The translations under genes were made by a program, and so were the position numbers. A model generated the notes under the pieces. It had not been told where the DNA came from and did not search any database. It saw only the letters and a program-made list of their open reading frames with translations. 7,180 bases of DNA from Methanosarcinales archaeon (lineage in GTDB: Archaea > Halobacteriota > Syntropharchaeia > Alkanophagales > Methanospirareceae): contig JAODGR010000078.1 in the NCBI GenBank assembly GCA_025464275.1, positions 1 to 7,180 on the forward strand, given 5' to 3'. This document shows positions 1 through 6,740 of the stretch, in pieces. Within the stretch, counting starts at the first letter, position 1; each line of letters starts with the position of its first letter.

Positions 1-194
1 AGACCGCTACGCACGAGCTCGAGCCCTAACTCCTCGGGTAAGTACTTCATGCCCGCACCACCTGGGGCTTTTTCGTCTTCACTTTTATCACGAAAGAGCC
101 GTCCCTTAGATAATCTCTCTTCATATCCGGCGTATTCCCGGACAATGCTTTCAATCCCGGCTTCTGTAACTGGTAATATTAAAAGAAACCCCAT
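1..194 (-). CDS. Unrecognised protein, N-terminal part only (gene runs off the window start)
   Basis: I do not recognise this gene. An open frame starts at ATG 194-192 and stays open for 64 codons to the window edge, so the C-terminal part is missing. The product begins MGFLLILPVTEAG, continues with a charged, probably helical stretch (residues about 15-42), then a Gly/Ala-rich patch (44-48), then MKYLPEELGLELVRSG. No diagnostic motif is visible. It lies 12 nt after the stop of the lhr helicase on the same strand and in the same frame, so co-transcription is likely. The Shine-Dalgarno match before ATG 194 is poor. A second ATG at 50-48 has AGGTG a few bases upstream and could be the true start. 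Codon choice looks different from lhr by eye (TTA, CTT and CGT appear, while AGG is absent), which may point to a different origin or to a partly non-coding stretch. Confidence is in the open frame, not in a function. Confidence 0.5.
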   Translation of the reverse strand, partial: MGFLLILPVTEAGIESIVREYAGYEERLSKGRLFRDKSEDEKAPGGAGMKYLPEELGLELVRSG

Positions 195-206
195 GGTTTT
201 CGGAAC

Positions 207-2921
207 CTACTCTTCTTCAGCGCTGATAAGAGGAGGATAACACCCCTGAGATATGTATTCCATCACCCGTCTGTGGAGTTCAAGCAGTAGCTCACGCCTC
301 GATTCCATCAGTACCACATCCGATGCCTGCAACGCCACCAGATTATGAGCAAAAGGCGAGGGAAAAGGCGTCTCTACTGCCACCACCTCTATCCTCCCTG
401 CTTCTATCCCCTCTACCACCTCCTTCGCATGCCTGATATCGAATACCTCCTCCAGTATCTCTCGGTATGTCTCCTCCACAATGGGGAACCCCTCTATCTT
501 CTTCGCTACATTCAATACCGAAGTGGCACTCCTCTGTTGCTTCCCCACCCCTATCTCATAACCCTTGTACTGCTTCAGCACCATCAATCCGCGAACAGCG
601 CAATGTCTGAACCTCCGTTTGAATAATTCCGTTCTGCTCACACTCATCTTCAGTACCTCATCCAGTGTATCACTCCTCACCATCCCCGCGATGGCACTCA
701 CATCCACACGCTTATGTGGCAATTTCAGTATGAATCCGTTATCATTTATCGTCACCGAGACATTGGTCTTATACCTGCGGCTTATAGCGTACGCGTACGC
801 TCTCGATAGTGCATCCAGTGTCCTCCTGCCGTATAACGCATGGAACACTATATTCTGACGCTCGAGTTCATCATAGTAAACCTCAATGAGGATGCGTCTG
901 TGATTCGGTATCACGCCAGCATACCTCTTCTGCGCATCGAAATAGGAGTATATACTCTCTGCTGCGTTCCTATCCAGATGATAATCCCGCTCTAACCACT
1001 CCACAACCCTCTCACTCGCGGACTCTCCATCCCCTCCTCCCATCTTACGCTCCATCTCAGCCCTGAACTTACCCACCTCTATCGCGGAATCGTACTCCAG
1101 GGGGAGCATCTCTCCTATCCATGCTGGAATGGTGGGCATACCTTCGAATGGGTCCACATACACTCGCATCCCACGTACCGATACGAACTTATAAGTTCTA
1201 CCACCGAGCACGAAGGTATCACCCTTCTCGAGCTTCTCCAGGAACGGCTCGTCTATCTCCCCTATCTTCTTCCTCGGCTCACGCTGGAATACCTGCACCG
1301 AACTCTCAGACGGTATAGTCCCCACATGTGTCATGTATATCCCGCGAGTGCTCCTCTTCCTCCCGAATACCCCCTCTTCCTCGTCATACCATATCTTTGA
1401 ATATACCTTCCTGCTCTCCAGCTCGGAATACTCCCCCGCCAGGTACCGCAATACCGATATGAACTGCTCCTTCTTCAAACTCCGATATGGATACGCCCTC
1501 CGTATCACCCTATATGCCTCCTCCACATCCCACCTCTGCTCCAGTGCCATGCCCACGAGCTGCTGCGCCAGTACATCCAGTGCGGGTCCTATCACCTGAA
1601 CACGGTCCAGCTTCTTCTCCCTCGCACATCGCGCCAGAACCGCACATTCCACCAGGTCATCCATGTCCGTCACGACCAGACATCCCCGTGCTATTTTATC
1701 CAGCTTGTGCCCCGACCTCCCCACTCGCTGTATCAACCTCGTTGTGCTCTTTGGCGAGCCTATAAGGATGCATAGGTCAAGAGCGCCGATATCCATGCCC
1801 AGCTCAAGTGAGGATGAGCACGCCACCGCCTTCATCTTACCCTCTTTCAGCCCCTCCTCCACTGCGAACCTCGTATCCCGTGAGAGCGAGCCATGATGTG
1901 CACCGATTCTGTCTCTATCCGCACTCATCAGCTTCCCCAATCGATAGGAGACGCGTTCCGCACCAGACCTCGTATTCGTAAAGATCAGTGTTGACCTGTG
2001 CTGCTCCACCAGAGCTCGCACCTTATTGTATAGCGCTGCTGTTGTGGCTGCGCCTGCACTCTCGCTCTTGCTCTCATCCCCTCTCGCACTCGCACTCGCA
2101 CTCGCACTCCCACTCCCACTCTCCCACTCATCCCTGAAATTCACCGGTGAATGCACACTCACGTCCAGCTCCTTTGCAAATGAGACATCGGCAATCAGGC
2201 ATGGTCTACCAGTGCCACCATCATCGAGTCCAACGAGGAACTTCGCTACCTCCTCCAGTGGCGATATCGTCGCGCTCATACCTATGCGGGTAAATTCAGA
2301 ACTGCAGAAGTGCTGGAATCTCTCCATGGTTATACTCAGGTGTGCTCCCCTCTTTGAATCAGCAACTTCATGTATCTCATCCACCACGAGATACTCCAGC
2401 TCCTTGAGATGCTGCTTGAACTTCGGCGCATTCAATATTATCGCAGCACTCTCTGGTGTGGTTATCAGGATGTGAGGGGGTTTCCTGAGCATATTCTGCC
2501 GCTCCTTCTGCGTTGTATCCCCCGTGCGAACAGCCACACGTATCCTGTTCGTGATGCCCGCCTCACGCTCCATTATCTCCGCTATCTCAGCCAGAGGCTC
2601 CTCCAGATTCCTCCTTATATCATTACCCAGCGCCTTCAGTGGGCTTATATACAGGCAGTAGATTCTATCCTCCAGCTTACCCCGCCTGTTTAATTCGCAT
2701 AGATGGTTTATAATTCCGAGGAAGCATGCAAATGTCTTGCCACTACCCGTGGGTGCGCATATCAATATATTCTGCCTGTTTATTATCTCCACAATGGCAT
2801 ATCTCTGCGGCGGTGTAAAATGATGATATTTATCCCTGAACCATCTACCTATATAAGGCTCCAACCTCCGGTATATCTCCTCCTCTCCATATTCCCGGGC
2901 ACTCCTCAGTCCTCCACCCAT
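207..2921 (-). CDS. lhr: Lhr-family large ATP-dependent helicase (superfamily 2)
   Basis: This encodes a 904-residue ATP-dependent 3'-5' helicase of the Lhr family, which acts on DNA and DNA:RNA hybrids and is linked to repair. RecA lobe 1 shows the TPPQ Q-motif-like segment (36-39), Walker A APTGSGKT (56-63), SPLKAL (93-98), TTPES (154-158), the DEIH Walker B box (181-184) and SAT (216-218). Lobe 2 shows TLIFTNTRSG (311-320) and the arginine-finger motif QRVGRSGH (398-405). The family-specific region follows: THVGTIP (531-537), GEIDEPF (554-560), IPAWIGE (598-604), VFHALYGRR (692-700) and TPFPSPFA (851-858), matching the winged-helix and DEAD/H-associated C-terminal domains. Length is normal for archaeal Lhr. 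The start is fixed by an in-frame TGA two codons upstream. No well-spaced Shine-Dalgarno precedes it, and a TATA-like core about 29 nt upstream suggests a leaderless mRNA. Residues 268-279 form an unusual Ser/Gly/Ala repeat insert between the lobes. The stop is TAG. Confidence 0.95.
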   Translation of the reverse strand: MGGGLRSAREYGEEEIYRRLEPYIGRWFRDKYHHFTPPQRYAIVEIINRQNILICAPTGSGKTFACFLGIINHLCELNRRGKLEDRIYCLYISPLKALGNDIRRNLEEPLAEIAEIMEREAGITNRIRVAVRTGDTTQKERQNMLRKPPHILITTPESAAIILNAPKFKQHLKELEYLVVDEIHEVADSKRGAHLSITMERFQHFCSSEFTRIGMSATISPLEEVAKFLVGLDDGGTGRPCLIADVSFAKELDVSVHSPVNFRDEWESGSGSASASASARGDESKSESAGAATTAALYNKVRALVEQHRSTLIFTNTRSGAERVSYRLGKLMSADRDRIGAHHGSLSRDTRFAVEEGLKEGKMKAVACSSSLELGMDIGALDLCILIGSPKSTTRLIQRVGRSGHKLDKIARGCLVVTDMDDLVECAVLARCAREKKLDRVQVIGPALDVLAQQLVGMALEQRWDVEEAYRVIRRAYPYRSLKKEQFISVLRYLAGEYSELESRKVYSKIWYDEEEGVFGRKRSTRGIYMTHVGTIPSESSVQVFQREPRKKIGEIDEPFLEKLEKGDTFVLGGRTYKFVSVRGMRVYVDPFEGMPTIPAWIGEMLPLEYDSAIEVGKFRAEMERKMGGGDGESASERVVEWLERDYHLDRNAAESIYSYFDAQKRYAGVIPNHRRILIEVYYDELERQNIVFHALYGRRTLDALSRAYAYAISRRYKTNVSVTINDNGFILKLPHKRVDVSAIAGMVRSDTLDEVLKMSVSRTELFKRRFRHCAVRGLMVLKQYKGYEIGVGKQQRSATSVLNVAKKIEGFPIVEETYREILEEVFDIRHAKEVVEGIEAGRIEVVAVETPFPSPFAHNLVALQASDVVLMESRRELLLELHRRVMEYISQGCYPPLISAEEE
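2085..2120 (-). repeat. Hexanucleotide tandem repeat inside lhr encoding a Ser-Gly/Ser-Ala linker
   Basis: On the plus strand there are four perfect CGCACT units followed by two CCCACT units, six units in all. Another CCCACT lies three bases further on (2123-2128). Read as lhr codons, the array gives (Ser-Gly)2 then (Ser-Ala)4, residues 268-279. Because the period is 6, gain or loss of a unit keeps the reading frame. The array sits between the two RecA lobes, where a flexible length change should be tolerated. Confidence 0.9.
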
Positions 2922-2942
2922 TCCTCACTTCTGCTTCTCTTC

Positions 2943-2957
2943 TTATATTATATTATG
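2943..2957. promoter_or_regulatory. AT-rich TATA-like core in the lhr/valS divergent intergenic region
   Basis: TTATATTATATTATG is the only strongly AT-rich block in the 106-bp gap between the divergent lhr and valS genes, and it can be read as a TATA box in either direction. On the minus strand its centre is about 29 nt from the lhr ATG, the usual archaeal TATA-to-start-site distance, so the lhr transcript would be nearly leaderless. On the plus strand a start near 2975-2980 would leave a valS leader of about 50 nt. No convincing purine-rich BRE is seen beside it, so this is inference from position and composition. Confidence 0.5.
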
Positions 2958-3013
2958 TGGTAGGAGTATAGATAGGATAGGAGATAGGGTAATAACAAAG
3001 CAGGAGGAAGAAC

Positions 3014-3026
3014 CACCCGAACGAGC
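3014..3026 (+). promoter_or_regulatory. CACCCGAACGAGC element directly upstream of the valS start
   Basis: This 13-nt string ends one base before the valS ATG. It recurs with one extra T (CACCCTGAACGAGC) just before the moaC ATG. Neither gene has a well-placed Shine-Dalgarno sequence: for valS the only good match, GGAGGA at 3003-3008, is 19 nt from the ATG, which is too far for normal use. The shared element might be a translational signal, or it might be chance. Confidence 0.3.
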
Positions 3027-3027
3027 C

Positions 3028-5565
3028 ATGCAATTGGAGAAGAAGTATAAACCCCAGAAGGTGGAGCAGAAGTGGTTAGAGGCGTGGGACGACTCCATGT
3101 ACTACTTCAACCCATCCTCGCAGGATAAAAAGCCCTTTATCATTGATACACCTCCACCTTATCCCACCGGCGATTTCCATATCGGTAATGCTCTTAACTG
3201 GTGCTACATTGATTTCATAGCTCGATACAAGCGAATGCGGGGCTATGAGGTGATGTTCCCCCAGGGCTGGGACTGCCATGGACTCCCGACGGAAGTGAAG
3301 GTGGAAGAGGAGCGGGGCATCTCCAGGCATCAGATAAGTAAGCAGGAGTTCAGAGCTCTGTGCAAGGAGCTCACCACGCGAAACATCGAGCAGATGAAGG
3401 TGATGATGCGTCGCCTGGGCATCTCCATCGACTGGAGCAGGGAATACATCACGATGGATGACTCCTATCGGAGATACACCCAGCAGTCTTTCTTGAAGAT
3501 GTATCATGATGGACTGATATACCAGGCAGAACATCCCGTTAACTGGTGCCCCAGGTGTGAGACTGCAATAGCATTCGCAGAGGTGGAATACGAGGACAGG
3601 GATGCGTTCCTGAATTATCTCCTCTTCCGGCGGGTGGATAAGGACGCTGGTGGCGGTGAGTATGTGGAGATTGCAACCACGAGACCGGAACTACTACCCA
3701 GTTGCGTCGCGGTTGCTGTTCATCCAGATGACGAGCGATACAGGGATATTGCGGGAAAGGAGCTGGAAGTGCCACTCTTCGGGCAGCATGTGAGGGTATA
3801 CGAAGATGAGGCGGTGGACCCTGAATTTGGAACCGGAGTGGTGATGATATGCACATTTGGAGACCGTCAGGATGTGAGATGGTGGAAGCAGCATAATCTC
3901 CCGCTCAGAGTCTCCATCGATGAGCGTGGCAGAATGACCGCGCTGGCTGGCGTATACGAAGGACTGAGTACCGAGGAGTGCAGGCGGCGGATAATCGCTG
4001 ATATGGCTGATAAAGGACTGCTCAAGAAGCGTGAGCGGATAAAACAGAATGTCGGCGTTTGCTGGCGCTGTAAAACGCCCATCGAGATCATCTCCACACG
4101 ACAGTGGTTCGTGCGTGTGAATAAAGACGAGATATTGACCGCGGCGAAGGAGATAAGATGGTATCCTCCTCATTTCCGCTCACGATTGGAGAACTGGGTC
4201 CAGTCCATGGAATGGGACTGGTGTATCTCGCGCCAGCGTATCTTCAGCGTGCCCATACCTGTTTGGTACTGCAAGCGCTGTGGAGCTTTGAAACTCGCTT
4301 CAGAAGCGGATCTGCCGGTCGACCCCACGGTCTCGAATCCCGGGTCGCCATGCTCCAGTTGCGGAAGTACTGAATTTGAACCCGAGGAGGATGTACTGGA
4401 TACCTGGATGGACTCATCCTTAACTGCACTATGGACCGCCGGCTGGGACTTCCGTACCGGCACGTCCAGATTCGGATTGCCCGTGGAGTTAAGACCCCAG
4501 GGACACGACATCATAAGGACCTGGGCGTTCTACTCCATACTCCGCTCCCTCGCACTCACACACAGGATACCATGGCGCACCATCCTCATCAACGGGATGG
4601 TACTGGGAGAAGATGGCTACAAGATGAGCAAATCGAGGAACAATACCGTATCGCCCGAGGAGGTGATACAGAAGCACGGAGCTGATGTCTTCAGGCAGTG
4701 GGCAGCGATGGGCGGTGCCACGGGCTCGGACGTGCAATTCCGGTGGAAGGACATAATAGCAGCGAGTAAATTCATGCAGAAACTCTGGAGTATACTCAGA
4801 TTCGCCATGATCCATCTCGCTGATTACGATTACCGTGACTACGAGGCTGGGAACGAAGATGAACCCAAACTCGAACTGGAGGTGGTCGACCGCTGGCTGC
4901 TCTCCAAACTTAGCAGGCTTGTTAGCTCCGTGACCGACTCGATGGAGCACTTCCAGTTCGACGAAGCGATGAAGAGCATCAGGTCATTCGCATGGTACGT
5001 GCTCGCGGATGATTATATCGAGCTGGCGAAGTCGCGGCTGTACGGGCATGGCGGAGGTGAAGGCATGGACAGGGGTAAAGAATCTGCCAGATACGCGTTA
5101 TACCGCACACTGAAGACCCTGTCACTCCTACTCGCGCCTTTTATCCCATTCTTCGCGGAGGAGATGTACTCTTATCTCTCTCCATCGCCCGGCTATGAGA
5201 GCGTACACATGGCTGAATGGCCACTGCCGGGCAGGATAGATATAAATGCGGAAGAGGAGGGTGATTTAATCGCAGCTATTGTACGCGCAGTCAGGCGATA
5301 CAAGTCTGAGCATGGCATACCGCTGAATGCACCCCTGGATAAGATAATCATATTCACCGGTGGTATCAGGATTAGCGTCCAGGATATAGAGAACGCTACC
5401 GCGACGGAAGTGGAGGTGAAGGGTGAAGATGTTGATGCCCTTGATTCAATCGCGAATGAAGAAGGGGGAGTATTGATAGATATAAAGGGAAGAGGAGCGA
5501 GAATAATGATAATTAACCGAACCACCAGAGGAGGTGAAGGTGAAGATGGCGAAGGGAAGAGGTAA
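3028..5565 (+). CDS. valS: Valyl-tRNA synthetase (class Ia), archaeal type
   Basis: This cytoplasmic enzyme attaches valine to tRNA-Val and hydrolyses mischarged Thr-tRNA-Val. The 845-residue product has the class I signature as HIGN (51-54) within a TPPPYPTGDF context typical of archaeal ValRS. The substrate-binding stretch FPQGWDCHGLPTEVKVEEE follows. The CP1 editing domain shows ATTRPELLPSC (216-226) and GTGVVMICTFGDRQD (268-282). Four CxxC pairs (C174/C177, C345/C348, C415/C418, C442/C445) suggest structural zinc sites. DTWMDSS is at 458-464 and the catalytic KMSKS loop is intact at 532-536. The helical anticodon-binding domain (about 640-720) contains WYVLADDYIELAKSRLYG. The C-terminus ends in a short acidic/basic tail, and no long bacterial-type coiled coil is obvious. 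ATG 3028 gives the family-like N-terminus MQLEKKYKPQKVEQKW, and no nearby in-frame alternative exists. It heads a plus-strand cluster with sec61-beta and moaC. Confidence 0.97.
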   Translation: MQLEKKYKPQKVEQKWLEAWDDSMYYFNPSSQDKKPFIIDTPPPYPTGDFHIGNALNWCYIDFIARYKRMRGYEVMFPQGWDCHGLPTEVKVEEERGISRHQISKQEFRALCKELTTRNIEQMKVMMRRLGISIDWSREYITMDDSYRRYTQQSFLKMYHDGLIYQAEHPVNWCPRCETAIAFAEVEYEDRDAFLNYLLFRRVDKDAGGGEYVEIATTRPELLPSCVAVAVHPDDERYRDIAGKELEVPLFGQHVRVYEDEAVDPEFGTGVVMICTFGDRQDVRWWKQHNLPLRVSIDERGRMTALAGVYEGLSTEECRRRIIADMADKGLLKKRERIKQNVGVCWRCKTPIEIISTRQWFVRVNKDEILTAAKEIRWYPPHFRSRLENWVQSMEWDWCISRQRIFSVPIPVWYCKRCGALKLASEADLPVDPTVSNPGSPCSSCGSTEFEPEEDVLDTWMDSSLTALWTAGWDFRTGTSRFGLPVELRPQGHDIIRTWAFYSILRSLALTHRIPWRTILINGMVLGEDGYKMSKSRNNTVSPEEVIQKHGADVFRQWAAMGGATGSDVQFRWKDIIAASKFMQKLWSILRFAMIHLADYDYRDYEAGNEDEPKLELEVVDRWLLSKLSRLVSSVTDSMEHFQFDEAMKSIRSFAWYVLADDYIELAKSRLYGHGGGEGMDRGKESARYALYRTLKTLSLLLAPFIPFFAEEMYSYLSPSPGYESVHMAEWPLPGRIDINAEEEGDLIAAIVRAVRRYKSEHGIPLNAPLDKIIIFTGGIRISVQDIENATATEVEVKGEDVDALDSIANEEGGVLIDIKGRGARIMIINRTTRGGEGEDGEGKR
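5530..5537 (+). promoter_or_regulatory. Strong Shine-Dalgarno site that sets the Sec61-beta start
   Basis: GGAGGTGA is a full match to the archaeal 16S rRNA 3' end and lies 8 nt before ATG 5546. It is embedded in the last codons of valS. It overlaps the GTG at 5534, so that codon cannot be the start served by this site. This favours ATG 5546. Confidence 0.8.
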
Positions 5566-5770
5566 GAAGAAGACGAATAAAGAGGCGAAGAGACGCGGTC
5601 GCAGGGAAGAGCGGGGGCTCATGTCCTCCGCGGGTCTGATGCGCTACTATGATGTGGAGGAATCAGCCGTTAAGCTATCACCGAAGGCTATCATCCTCAT
5701 TGGCGTTCTCTTTGGCGCTACCGTACTTTGTCTGGAGATATTCTTTGGTATCTGGCCACCATCACCCTGA
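5546..5770 (+). CDS. secG: Protein translocase subunit Sec61-beta (archaeal SecG)
   Basis: This is the small tail-anchored beta subunit of the archaeal SecYE-beta translocon, which sits with SecY and SecE in the cytoplasmic membrane. The 74-residue product carries the family signature GLMSSAGLMRYYD (24-36), then VKLSPK (42-47), then one hydrophobic membrane segment (about 48-68) and a very short tail ending PPSP. This gives the expected N-in topology. The N-terminus (residues 3-23) is strongly basic with about a dozen Lys/Arg. A frame opening at GTG 5534 would add four residues, but the Shine-Dalgarno position favours ATG 5546. The first 20 nt overlap the valS 3' end in another frame, implying co-transcription and possibly translational coupling. 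moaC follows after 9 nt. Linkage to valS does not imply a direct functional tie. Confidence 0.92.
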   Translation: MAKGRGKKKTNKEAKRRGRREERGLMSSAGLMRYYDVEESAVKLSPKAIILIGVLFGATVLCLEIFFGIWPPSP

Positions 5771-5776
5771 ACGAGC
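5763..5776 (+). promoter_or_regulatory. CACCCTGAACGAGC element directly upstream of the moaC start
   Basis: This is the second copy of the element seen before valS, differing by one inserted T. It spans the Sec61-beta stop codon (TGA 5768-5770) and ends 3 nt before the moaC ATG. Only a weak purine stretch, and no true Shine-Dalgarno, is present in this 9-nt gap. Confidence 0.3.
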
Positions 5777-5779
5777 GAT

Positions 5780-6235
5780 ATGCAGCGTATGGTGGATATA
5801 AGCGATAAGGAGAGGGTAGTGCGGATTGCTACGGCTTCCGGCAGGATAAGATTGAGAGAGGATACCGTTGCAAAGCTGAGGAATAAGGAGATAAAGAAGG
5901 GTGATGTACTCGCCTGTGCGGAAGTGGCAGCGATCATGGCGGTGAAGAAGACGCCGGAAGTGATCCCTCTATGCCATCCCGTGAATATAGATGCGGTGGA
6001 GGTCAGTCTCTCAATATTGGAAGGCGGGGTAAGAGCCGCGGTAACGGTGAAGTCGGTTGGTAAGACGGGTGTGGAGATGGATGCTCTCTATGGTCTATCC
6101 GTAGCTCTGCTTACCATCTGGGACATGGTGAAATCAGAGGAGAAGGATGAGACCGGTAATTATCCCCATACCTCCATCGAGGGGGTCGTGGTGGAGAGGA
6201 AGGAGAAACAACCACTACTCACTCCCGCGGAGTGA
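5780..6235 (+). CDS. moaC: Cyclic pyranopterin monophosphate synthase MoaC
   Basis: MoaC works after the radical SAM enzyme MoaA in molybdenum/tungsten cofactor synthesis, converting the 3',8-cyclized GTP intermediate to cyclic pyranopterin monophosphate in the cytoplasm. The 151-residue product has MVDISDK (4-10), KKGDVLACAEVAAIMAVKKT (39-58), IPLCHP (62-67), KTGVEMDALYGLSVALLTIWDMVK (95-118) and a KDETGNYPHTSIE stretch (122-134). Residues K40, H66, D115 and K118 align with the active-site K51, H77, D128 and K131 of E. coli MoaC. The bacterial GGKSG tail is absent, as expected for the archaeal form. ATG 5780 is 9 nt after the Sec61-beta stop. ATG 5789 (giving MVDISDK) is an alternative start. 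The 3' end overlaps the convergent DUF1616-like gene by 17 bp. Its presence implies that the organism has Mo/W-pterin enzymes, such as formylmethanofuran dehydrogenase in methanogen relatives. Confidence 0.96.
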   Translation: MQRMVDISDKERVVRIATASGRIRLREDTVAKLRNKEIKKGDVLACAEVAAIMAVKKTPEVIPLCHPVNIDAVEVSLSILEGGVRAAVTVKSVGKTGVEMDALYGLSVALLTIWDMVKSEEKDETGNYPHTSIEGVVVERKEKQPLLTPAE

Positions 6236-6725
6236 CATCCACCCACAGATGGAGAGAGCGATAAGCCGGAGCAGTTTGATTGGTATACTGCTCCCGCTCC
6301 AGCTTATAGAGTAGAAATTCCAGCTTCTGGCTCGATCCACTCCTCTCGGGTTTGAAACTAAATGGCTGCTCCCATGTCTCATTGTCTGCCAGCCTGAGAA
6401 TCCTCTCATACAGGGTGGTACCATTCAACTGCACCACGAGTCGATAAGAGACGGTGGCATACTCATGATTTACGACCCCTATTATCACCTCTCCCTGCTC
6501 TCCCACTCTCAATTCCGTGGGATAATCCGCAGCAGTGCCATTGCGCCCGAGTATATAGAACTCCGTGAACTTCTCTCCCTGCTTCGGCGATACTATCACA
6601 TAGATGGTCATTGAGATTGCGGTGATGATAGCGATAACGAGAAGGATACTCAAAGCCAGGTCCAGCCTGCTCTGACTGCTGGTGCGGGTGCGGATGCGGA
6701 TGCCGGGGTTGTACCTGGACCTCAC
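6219..6725 (-). CDS. DUF1616-like single-pass membrane protein, short form
   Basis: The 168-residue product has an Arg-rich cytoplasmic start (R2, R4, R10, R12, R14, R20), one membrane segment (about 22-46) and an extracytoplasmic domain (about 50-168). That domain resembles the soluble part of DUF1616 proteins in EFYILGRNGTAADYPTELRVGE (about 55-76), VVNHE (84-88), DNETW (114-118), QKLEFLLYKL (133-142) and YRSLHLWVDV (155-164). Function is unknown. Many family members have several N-terminal membrane segments, while this one has one. Four N-glycosylation sequons (N62, N101, N115, N149) lie in the outside domain. The only plausible start is GTG 6725, since an in-frame TAA lies three codons upstream and the next Met is residue 39. 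A purine-rich stretch upstream could supply ribosome binding, but exact spacing is unclear. It lies 56 bp downstream of pfdA, probably in the same transcript, and its 3' end overlaps moaC. Confidence 0.82.
   Translation of the reverse strand: MRSRYNPGIRIRTRTSSQSRLDLALSILLVIAIITAISMTIYVIVSPKQGEKFTEFYILGRNGTAADYPTELRVGEQGEVIIGVVNHEYATVSYRLVVQLNGTTLYERILRLADNETWEQPFSFKPERSGSSQKLEFLLYKLEREQYTNQTAPAYRSLHLWVDVTPRE
6681..6704 (-). repeat. Hexamer repeat at the start of the DUF1616-like gene
   Basis: On the plus strand four consecutive hexamers read GGTGCG, GGTGCG, GATGCG, GATGCC. In the minus-strand gene they encode the alternating segment GIRIRTRT (residues 8-15), just before the membrane segment. 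The period of 6 keeps the frame if units are gained or lost. It is short and imperfect, so it may simply reflect selection for arginine. Confidence 0.6.
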
Positions 6726-6740
6726 CTCACCTTATTCCAC

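Noticed and set aside
49..240. A 63-codon plus-strand frame across the lhr end and the partial gene
   Set aside because: It is antisense to both minus-strand frames, has no Shine-Dalgarno and encodes no recognisable feature.
2026..2475. A 149-codon plus-strand open frame opposite lhr, rich in Ser, Leu and Ala, with other similar frames along 345-2963
   Set aside because: They lie wholly antisense to a well-conserved helicase, show low-complexity composition caused by the complementary strand, and have no recognisable domain.
2958..2990. TAGGA/GATAGG-like imperfect repeats in the presumed valS leader, considered as an operator or a T-box-like leader
   Set aside because: Units are short and irregular with no stable stem visible, and T-box leaders are a bacterial feature, so I see no support for a riboregulator.
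3076..4950. Several minus-strand frames of 60-160 codons opposite valS
   Set aside because: valS is full length with intact motifs, and the antisense frames show no family features and no supported starts.
5534..5545. GTG 5534 as the start of the Sec61-beta gene
   Set aside because: It overlaps the Shine-Dalgarno sequence itself, whereas ATG 5546 is correctly spaced from it.
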